Positions 14,412-22,236 of a DNA stretch of 22,236 bases are shown here, one piece after another. Under the pieces are notes generated by a model. That model worked only from the letters and a program-made list of their open reading frames with translations, did no database searches and had not been told where the DNA came from. Position 1 is the stretch's first letter; every line of letters starts with the position of its first letter. The stretch covers positions 1 through 22,236 of the forward strand of contig CAMDQP010000009.1 in the NCBI GenBank assembly GCA_945906115.1, read 5' to 3'. A program made the translations under genes and the position numbers. This DNA is from Opitutus sp. GAS368 (GTDB lineage Bacteria; Verrucomicrobiota; Verrucomicrobiia; Opitutales; UBA953).

Positions 14412-15345
14412 GGACACCCTTGGGATTGATGCGCGAGACGTAAGGCGTGGCCTTGATCGGCACCGAAGCGAACACGGTGGCAACCGCAGCCGCGACCTTG
14501 CGGGCGGTCTCTTCGCCGTCGCAGAGCGCAAACACGCTGGGTCCGGCGCCGGAGATCGAGAAGCCTAGCGCGCCGGCGGCCATGGCGGCGGCCTTGGCGC
14601 GGTAGAACTCAGGGATCAAGCGATGGCGGTGCGGCTCGGCGATGAGATCATGGAGCGAACGTCCGATGAGGGCGTAGTCGCTCTTGAAGAAGCCGCACAG
14701 GAGGCCGCCGAGGTTACCACTCTGCTGCGTGGAAGTCTCGAGCTGAATCTGGCGCGGCATGATCTCGCGGGCGACCTTGGTCAGCACGACGATGTCCGGG
14801 TGCACGACGGCGGCCCAGAGGCGCTCCGGAATCGGCACATCCATGACGTCGAGCTCGGCGTTGGAACGGATGAGGGTGATGCCGCCGAGGAGACAGGGTC
14901 CGACATTATCGGCATGCCAAGCGCCGTCGGCCGCGGCTTCGCCGGCGACCACGAAAGGTAACAGCTGGAGACGCGTCAGCGGGTCACCGAGGAGACGGTT
15001 GACGACGAAGGCGCCGCCGACCGCGCTCGCGGCACTGGAGCCGAGACCGCTGCCGAAGGGCATCTTCTTATGGATCTCCATCTCGATACCCAGGTCGTTC
15101 TTGCCCAGGTGACGGAGCAGCGCATGGGCGGAGACCCCAGCGGTATTCTTCTTCGAATCGAGGGGCAGTCGGCCGTCATCGCCGGTAATCTTGGTGATGC
15201 GCAGGCCGGGGGTGGTCGAGAAGCGGGCCACGATCTCGTCGCCCGGGGCATCGATGCAGAAGCCAAGCACGTCGAAACCACAGGCCACGTTGGCCACGGT
15301 GGCAGGCGAAAAGATACGGACTTCTTTGAGCGGCTGAGCGGACAT
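14392..15345 (-). CDS. thrB: Homoserine kinase
   Basis: This GHMP-family kinase has 317 residues and phosphorylates L-homoserine to O-phosphohomoserine, the substrate of the adjacent threonine synthase. FSPATVANVACGFDVLGF near 12 is the family N-terminal motif. The ATP-binding glycine-rich loop PFGSGLGSSAAS is at 96-107. FSISGAGPSVFALCDG near 262 is the third GHMP motif. Length is normal. The start ATG at 15345 is preceded by AAAGGGG with 4-nt spacing, a mediocre Shine-Dalgarno. It is divergent from nadE across 63 bp. Homoserine dehydrogenase and aspartokinase genes are not in this window. Confidence 0.95.
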   Translation of the reverse strand: MSAQPLKEVRIFSPATVANVACGFDVLGFCIDAPGDEIVARFSTTPGLRITKITGDDGRLPLDSKKNTAGVSAHALLRHLGKNDLGIEMEIHKKMPFGSGLGSSAASAVGGAFVVNRLLGDPLTRLQLLPFVVAGEAAADGAWHADNVGPCLLGGITLIRSNAELDVMDVPIPERLWAAVVHPDIVVLTKVAREIMPRQIQLETSTQQSGNLGGLLCGFFKSDYALIGRSLHDLIAEPHRHRLIPEFYRAKAAAMAAGALGFSISGAGPSVFALCDGEETARKVAAAVATVFASVPIKATPYVSRINPKGVHVLSES

Positions 15346-15366
15346 AAGGCCCCTTTAACAGGGGTG

Positions 15367-15386
15367 GGCAGACCTTTCGGGTTGCC
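15367..15386 (+). promoter_or_regulatory. Small hairpin in the thrB-nadE divergent region
   Basis: GGCA-G-ACC (one bulged G) can pair with GGTTGCC across a TTTCG loop, giving seven base pairs 23 nt before the nadE start. It has no T-run, so it is not a terminator on this strand. It could be a leader element of nadE or chance pairing in GC-rich DNA. No convincing promoter was found in the 63-bp spacer. Confidence 0.2.
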
Positions 15387-15408
15387 TCCCCTTCGGTCAA
15401 CGGTGAAC

Positions 15409-17373
15409 ATGACGGATACCAGTCCTTTGATGTCCAACCGCATCCACCAGAACGGTTTTGTGACCGTGGCGGCCGCCTCGCCGGCCCTCCGTCTGGGGGA
15501 CCCTGCGGCCAACGCCACGCTGATCATTCAGGCCTTGGAAAAAGCCGCCCAAGAGGGGGTGGAAATTGTCGTCCTCCCCGAGCTCTGCCTGACTGGCTAC
15601 AGCTGTGGTGACCTGTTCGGCCAGCGGACCCTCCTCAACGGCGCCGTAAAGGCCCTGGGACAGGTTTGCGAGGCGACCGCGAAGCTTGGCCTCACCGCCC
15701 TCGTCGGCACCCCTCTGGAGGTCAATGGACGCCTCTTCAACGTGGCCGTAGCGGTCTCCCGCGGCAAAATCCTTGGAGTCGTCCCGAAGACCCATCTCCC
15801 GAACACGGGGGAATTCTACGAACAGCGCTGGTTCGCCTCGGCCCGGGTCGCCCCAGTCGCCGAAGTCGAGCTCCTCGGCCAGAAGGTCCCCTTCGGCACC
15901 GACCTCCTCTTCCAGGCGACCGACATGCCCGACTGCATGCTCGGCATCGAGATCTGCGAAGACCTCTGGGCCGTCGAGCCACCGAGCGGCGGCCAGGCCC
16001 TCGCTGGCGCCACCCTGCTCTGCAACCTTTCCGCCAGCGACGAACTCCTCACCAAGGCCGCCTACCGTCGCGACCTCGTGAAGTCGCAGTCCGCCCGCTG
16101 CCTCGCCGCCTACGTCTACGCCGCCGCCGGTGCCGGCGAATCGAGCACCGACATCGTCTACAGCGGCCATGGCCTCATCGCCGAGAACGGCGTCGTGCTC
16201 GGCGAGTCCGAGCGTTTCCGCTTCGACCTCGCCCTGATCGTCTCGCAGATCGACCTCGACCGCCTTGCGGCTGAACGCCGTCGCAACAGCACCTTCTTCG
16301 GCGCTCCGGTCGCCGTCCGCCCGCGCGTCATCGGCTTCACCCTCGGCGTGCCGACCGGCCAGACGCCCAAGTTGCGTCGCCGTTACAGCCAGCACCCGTT
16401 CGTACCGTCCGATCCGCACCGCCGCGACGAGAACTGCCAAGAGATCTTCGCCATCCAGTCGACAGGCCTCGCCCGCCGCATCCGCCACACGGGACTCAAG
16501 CATGTCGTGATCGGCGTCTCGGGCGGCCTCGATTCCACCCTCGCGCTCCTCGTCACCCTTGAGGCGTTCAATCGCCTCGGCCTCGACCGTAAAGGCATCA
16601 TCGGCCTCACCATGCCGGGCCCCGGCACATCGGCCCGCACGCGCGTCAACGCCATGCGCCTGATGGAGTCGCTCGGCATCACCGCCCGCGAAATCCCGAT
16701 CAACGAAGCCGTCGAGCAGCACCTGCGCGACATCCAGCATCCGGCCGGCAAGCATGACGTCACCTTCGAGAACGCCCAGGCCCGCGAGCGCACGCAGATC
16801 CTGATGGACGTCGCCAACCAGAGCCACGGCTTCGTCGTCGGCACCGGCGATCTTTCCGAAGCCGCGCTCGGCTGGTGTACGTTCAACGCCGACCACATGT
16901 CGATGTACCACGTGAACATCGGCGTGCCGAAGACCTTGGTGAAGCACCTCGTCGGCTGGGCCGCGCACGCCCGCCACGTCGGCACCGAACGTTCCATCCT
17001 CGAGGACATCGTGGCGACCCCCGTCAGCCCTGAGCTATTGCCTCCGGGCGACGACGGCGAGATCGCCCAGCAGACGGAGATGCTGGTCGGCCCTTACGAG
17101 CTCCACGACTTCTTCCTCTTCCACGTGATCCGCAACGGTTTCCGCCCCTCGAAGGTCCTGTGGATCGCCGAGCACGCTTTTGCCGGGAAATATGACCAGA
17201 CGGAGATCCGCCACTGGCTCCGTTCGTTCCTGAACCGCTTCTTCAGCCAGCAGTTCAAGCGCTCGGTCATGCCGGACGGCCCCAAGGTCGGCTCGCTAGC
17301 CCTATCCCCCCGCAGTGATTGGCGCATGCCTTCCGACGCCGAGGCGACGGCGTGGCTTGCCGAACTGGGCTAA
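15409..17373 (+). CDS. nadE: Glutamine-dependent NAD+ synthetase
   Basis: This two-domain enzyme has 654 residues and amidates nicotinic acid adenine dinucleotide to NAD+, using ammonia from glutamine. The N-terminal nitrilase-type amidase has the full triad: Glu58 (VVLPELCLTGY), Lys127 (VVPKTHLPN) and Cys183 (GIEICEDLW). The C-terminal synthetase has the PP-loop SGGLDS at 371-376 and GTGDLSEAALGW near 480. The size matches the long bacterial form with channelled ammonia. The frame is open far upstream, through thrB antisense, so I chose the ATG at 15409; the in-frame ATG at 15430 (MSNRIHQNGF) is also plausible. There is no Shine-Dalgarno. It is the first of four closely packed rightward genes. 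Confidence 0.95.
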   Translation: MTDTSPLMSNRIHQNGFVTVAAASPALRLGDPAANATLIIQALEKAAQEGVEIVVLPELCLTGYSCGDLFGQRTLLNGAVKALGQVCEATAKLGLTALVGTPLEVNGRLFNVAVAVSRGKILGVVPKTHLPNTGEFYEQRWFASARVAPVAEVELLGQKVPFGTDLLFQATDMPDCMLGIEICEDLWAVEPPSGGQALAGATLLCNLSASDELLTKAAYRRDLVKSQSARCLAAYVYAAAGAGESSTDIVYSGHGLIAENGVVLGESERFRFDLALIVSQIDLDRLAAERRRNSTFFGAPVAVRPRVIGFTLGVPTGQTPKLRRRYSQHPFVPSDPHRRDENCQEIFAIQSTGLARRIRHTGLKHVVIGVSGGLDSTLALLVTLEAFNRLGLDRKGIIGLTMPGPGTSARTRVNAMRLMESLGITAREIPINEAVEQHLRDIQHPAGKHDVTFENAQARERTQILMDVANQSHGFVVGTGDLSEAALGWCTFNADHMSMYHVNIGVPKTLVKHLVGWAAHARHVGTERSILEDIVATPVSPELLPPGDDGEIAQQTEMLVGPYELHDFFLFHVIRNGFRPSKVLWIAEHAFAGKYDQTEIRHWLRSFLNRFFSQQFKRSVMPDGPKVGSLALSPRSDWRMPSDAEATAWLAELG

Positions 17374-17382
17374 GCCTGCTTG

Positions 17383-18858
17383 ATGGGAGGCGTGAGCCCT
17401 CCCGCGCAGACGCATCCCGCCGCCACCCAGGCCCTCCTGGCGAAGCTGGGCCCGCAGGTCGTCCTAACGGACGAAGCCGCGTGCTTCGCTGCGTCGTTCG
17501 ACAACATGCGTCTGTCCTTCATGCCCGAGGCGGTCGTCCGCCCGGCGACGGAAGATGACATCGGTGTCACGCTGAAACTCGCCAACGAACATCGCGTCCC
17601 GGTCACGGTACGTGGTCGTGGCACCGGCGCGACCGGCGCCTGCGCCCCGATCAAGGGCGGCTGGGTCATCCACCTCGACCACTGGGACCAGATCGAGATC
17701 GATGCGGTTTCATCGATGGCGACCGTCCAACCCGGCGCGATCACGGCCCACATCAACGATCTTGCCGCTCCGCACGGACTCTTTTTCCCACCCGACCCGT
17801 CCTCGGTGAAGCACTGTAGCATCGGCGGCAACATCGCCACCAACGCCGGCGGCCTGCGCGCCGCGAAATACGGCGTGGTCCGCGACCACGTCTACGCCCT
17901 CGAAGGCTTCCTGCCAACCGGCGAGAAGGTCCGCTGGGCCGCCCCGCTCCGCAAGTTCGTCAGCGGCCTCAATCTTCGTGACCTCTGGATTGGCTCCGAA
18001 GGCACGCTCGGCGTGATCACGAAGGCCACGCTCAAACTCTCCGTCTTGCCTGCCGCCCGTCGGACCTTCCTGCTGGCTTTCCGTACCGACGAAGCCGCGC
18101 TGGAGGCCGCCATCGACCTGCTCTCGCTCCGCCTTAATCCCTCGGTGCTCGAATTCCTCGACGTCCAGACGGTCTCCGCCGCCGAGAGGCACCGCGGCCA
18201 ACGCGTCTTCACCGACGCCGAGCTGGCCGGCTCCACCGAGACGCACGCCGCCTTACTCGTCGAGATTGACGGACACCCCGCCGCCCTCGCCGACGACGCC
18301 GTTAAGGTCGTAGCCTGGGCCAAGCGTCATGCGGTCGCCTTCCGCGCACCCGAGGGAGAAGCGGAAGCCGAAGCCCTCTGGGAACTCCGCCGGACCTGCT
18401 CCCAAGCGATGTTCGCCCTGGGCGACGCGAAGCTCAACGAAGACGTGGTGGTGCCGATCCGCAGCTACGTCGCCCTCCTCCGTTTCACCCGCGAACTGCG
18501 CGACCGCATCGGCCTGGCTACACCGACCTTCGGCCACGCGGCCGACGGCAACTTTCACGTGCACATCATGTACGACCGGTTCAACCCGGACCATTGTCGA
18601 AAGGCCGAACAGGCCATCCGCGAAGTCATGGAGAAGGTCGTCGAACTCGGCGGCGCGATCACCGGCGAACACGGTATCGGTCTCGCGAAGTCGCCCTTCC
18701 TCACCCTTCAGCATACACCAGCCGAGATCGGCGCGATGCTCGCCATCAAGAAGGCCCTCGACCCGAACGGCATCCTCGCCCCGGGCCAAATCTTCGAACC
18801 GTTCAATGTCTGGGAGCATCGCCCAATCAAGATCACGCTGCCCTGGGATAAGCACTGA
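17383..18858 (+). CDS. glcD: FAD-binding oxidase, GlcD-type (glycolate or D-lactate oxidase/dehydrogenase)
   Basis: The product has 491 residues. The FAD_binding_4 (PCMH-type) domain spans about 45-185: VRPATEDDI, then TVRGRGTGATGACAP, then the flavin loop DPSSVKHCSIGGNIATNAGG. The C-terminal FAD-oxidase domain follows, with GHAADGNFHVHIM near 384-396 and GEHGIGL near 428, both characteristic of the GlcD and D-lactate dehydrogenase family. Members oxidise 2-hydroxy acids and pass electrons to the respiratory chain. The substrate cannot be read from sequence, and glcE and glcF are absent here. A TTG at 17380 precedes the ATG at 17383; I use the ATG, 9 nt after nadE. A HAD phosphatase 3 nt downstream makes glycolate a plausible substrate. 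Confidence 0.85.
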   Translation: MGGVSPPAQTHPAATQALLAKLGPQVVLTDEAACFAASFDNMRLSFMPEAVVRPATEDDIGVTLKLANEHRVPVTVRGRGTGATGACAPIKGGWVIHLDHWDQIEIDAVSSMATVQPGAITAHINDLAAPHGLFFPPDPSSVKHCSIGGNIATNAGGLRAAKYGVVRDHVYALEGFLPTGEKVRWAAPLRKFVSGLNLRDLWIGSEGTLGVITKATLKLSVLPAARRTFLLAFRTDEAALEAAIDLLSLRLNPSVLEFLDVQTVSAAERHRGQRVFTDAELAGSTETHAALLVEIDGHPAALADDAVKVVAWAKRHAVAFRAPEGEAEAEALWELRRTCSQAMFALGDAKLNEDVVVPIRSYVALLRFTRELRDRIGLATPTFGHAADGNFHVHIMYDRFNPDHCRKAEQAIREVMEKVVELGGAITGEHGIGLAKSPFLTLQHTPAEIGAMLAIKKALDPNGILAPGQIFEPFNVWEHRPIKITLPWDKH

Positions 18859-18861
18859 GTC

Positions 18862-19527
18862 ATGCCCCGTACCGTCGCCGTCTTCGATTGGGACGGAGTC
18901 GTCATCGACTCCTCCGTCGCCCATGAACGCTCTTGGGAAGCCTTGGCCAAGGAGGAGAACCTCCCCTTGCCAGCCGACCACTTCAAGCGCGGCTTCGGCA
19001 AACGCAACGAGCTGATTATCCCCGACATCCTGAACTGGGCGCGCGATCCCGCCGAAGTGAAGCGCCTATCCAATCGCAAGGAAGCCCTCTACCGCGACAT
19101 CGCCCGCACCGGCCACGTCCGCCTGCTCCCCGGCGTCCGCGAACTCTGCGGCGCACTTATAGACCTCGGCATCCCGTGCGTCATCGGCACCTCGACCCAC
19201 AAGGAGAACCTCGCGCTGTCCTTCGAGCTCTTCGGCATCGGCCACTTCTTCGCCGGCGCGGTCGCCAGCGAGGACGTCACGAAGGGTAAGCCCGACCCGG
19301 AAGTCTTCCTGAAGGCCTGTGCCCTCGGCGGCGGCGACCCGGCGACCTCTTTCGTCTTCGAGGATTCCTTCTCGGGCCTCCAAGCCGGGCTTTCCGGCGG
19401 CTTCATCACGATCGCCCTCGCGACGACCAACACCCGTGAGCAGCTGGAGCCCGCCGGGGCCCACCGCATTGTGCAGGACCTCTCGGAGGTCGACCCGCAG
19501 TGGCTTGCTCGCGGCCGCCTGGACTGA
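18862..19527 (+). CDS. HAD-superfamily phosphatase (phosphoglycolate phosphatase/beta-phosphoglucomutase-like)
   Basis: The product has 221 residues. Motif I is FDWDGVVIDSS with the nucleophile Asp9 and acid/base Asp11. A helical cap domain occupies about 18-90. Motif II lies in IGTSTHKEN near 110. KGKPDPEVF near 138 gives the motif III lysine. FEDSFSGLQAG near 165 gives motif IV acids. It is a complete subclass I HAD enzyme. Substrate is uncertain: Gph-type 2-phosphoglycolate phosphatase would fit the GlcD neighbour, while a sugar-phosphate phosphatase or mutase is the alternative. It lies 3 nt after glcD and 1 nt before uvrB, so it sits inside a tight operon. Confidence 0.85.
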   Translation: MPRTVAVFDWDGVVIDSSVAHERSWEALAKEENLPLPADHFKRGFGKRNELIIPDILNWARDPAEVKRLSNRKEALYRDIARTGHVRLLPGVRELCGALIDLGIPCVIGTSTHKENLALSFELFGIGHFFAGAVASEDVTKGKPDPEVFLKACALGGGDPATSFVFEDSFSGLQAGLSGGFITIALATTNTREQLEPAGAHRIVQDLSEVDPQWLARGRLD

Positions 19528-19528
19528 G

Positions 19529-21514
<1,986 letters not shown>

Positions 21515-22236
21515 TCAGCCGAAGCGGCGCGTCAGATCGGCGTCCGTCCACTCGACGTAAGTCCGCCGACCACGCGGGCAGCTGCCGGGCTGGACGGTGC
21601 GGAACAAGGCTTGCACGAGCTCCATCAGTTCGGCGTCGGACAGGCTGTCGCCCTTACGACGGGCCTTGATCACGGCGATCTTGGCGAGGGCATCATAGGC
21701 AAGCGAAGGGCGGCCGAAGTCGCCTTCGCGGCGGGCCATCTCGGCCAGCAAATCGCGCACGAAGGCCAAGGCGTCCTCGGGCGCGAGCCACGCAGGCAAG
21801 GCTTGGATACGCCAGAAGTTGCGACCGTATTCTTCGAAGTCGAAACCAGCGGAAGCGAGCAGTGGCATGCGCTCCTTGAGTACCGCGGCGGGCAACGGTT
21901 CGAGTTCGATGCTCAGCGGCACGAGCATCGGCTGGCTGACCGGCTTCTGCGCGGTGAATTGCGCGAGAATGGATTCGTAGAGCACGCGCTGGTGCGCCGC
22001 ACCGATATCGAGGATGGCCAAGCCGGTGGGCGTCTCGAAGACGGCCCGCTCTTCTCGCAGACGCGAAAGCAGGCGCCAGCCGAGCCGGACCGCCGGCGCA
22101 TGCGACGAAGAGGCTGAAGCTGCCGAAGTCGGCCCGGTGCTCGCTGTCGTTACGCCCTGCGCGATCGGTGAACTGAGCGTCGGAACGACCGGAGCCGTCA
22201 GCGCCGACGCAGGCGTGATGGACGGAATCGTCGAAG
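21515..22236 (-). CDS. mutL: DNA mismatch repair protein MutL, C-terminal part (runs off the right edge)
   Basis: The minus-strand frame is open from the TGA at 21517-21515 to the window edge. A Thr/Ser/Ala/Pro-rich linker (about 22100-22236) leads into a MutL C-terminal dimerisation domain: GWRLLSRL, then LAILDIGAAHQRVLYESI, where homologues have the DQHA-x2-E-x4-E metal motif, then VPLSIELEP, IQALPAWL and SCPRGRRTYVEW, where homologues have CPHGRPT. MutL couples MutS mismatch recognition to strand incision. Here Gln, His and the first Glu of the main motif are Ile, Gly and Gln, and the CPHG histidine is Arg, so endonuclease activity is doubtful. The ATPase domain lies outside the window. 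The T/S/A/P linker plus C-terminal layout makes MutL the best fit. Confidence 0.85.
   Translation of the reverse strand, partial: STIPSITPASALTAPVVPTLSSPIAQGVTTASTGPTSAASASSSHAPAVRLGWRLLSRLREERAVFETPTGLAILDIGAAHQRVLYESILAQFTAQKPVSQPMLVPLSIELEPLPAAVLKERMPLLASAGFDFEEYGRNFWRIQALPAWLAPEDALAFVRDLLAEMARREGDFGRPSLAYDALAKIAVIKARRKGDSLSDAELMELVQALFRTVQPGSCPRGRRTYVEWTDADLTRRFG

Noticed and set aside
15397..16977. A 526-codon minus-strand frame opposite nadE
   Set aside because: NadE has all catalytic motifs on the plus strand; the antisense product has no recognisable motif.

Overview
The window is GC-rich bacterial chromosome with a strong preference for C or G at third codon positions. It is densely coding, with no RNA genes, mobile elements, CRISPR arrays or gaps above about 150 bp. 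The gene content points to a Gram-negative bacterium with an outer membrane. A 655-residue Gre-type elongation factor, together with one ExbB and two ExbD genes behind long TPR genes, suggests the PVC superphylum, most likely Verrucomicrobiota (Opitutae-like). That placement is inference from gene style, because there is no rRNA in the window.

Left part (1-3483). The end of fabH overlaps a secreted BamD-like TPR protein, which overlaps an LptE-like lipoprotein, followed by rpe. The first three genes link fatty-acid initiation with outer-membrane protein and LPS assembly. rlmN lies convergent to rpe and reads leftward from a recognisable sigma70-type promoter (3556-3584) that touches the start codon of the divergent Gre gene.

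Middle (3584-13073). The large Gre-family gene ends at a textbook intrinsic terminator (5577-5605). An ArsR-type repressor fused to a SAM-dependent methyltransferase follows. Next comes a five-gene block: a 1111-residue secreted TPR protein, a second secreted helical protein, ExbB, ExbD and ExbD. The block ends at another strong intrinsic terminator (12856-12885). It looks like a proton-motive-force-driven envelope machine with its own periplasmic TPR partners, and it is the best candidate here for an undescribed system. A 48-codon lipoprotein gene follows.

Right part (13077-22236). thrB and thrC form a leftward operon with a 20-bp overlap. Divergent from it run nadE (glutamine-dependent NAD synthetase), a GlcD-type FAD oxidase, a HAD phosphatase and uvrB, each within 0-10 nt of the next. 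The right edge holds the 3' part of mutL on the minus strand. Its C-terminal domain has lost most of the usual metal-dependent endonuclease residues.

Most genes lack a clear Shine-Dalgarno sequence. Several start instead after G-free, A/C- or pyrimidine-rich leaders. Three convergent gene pairs meet with gaps of 3 nt or less, or overlap.
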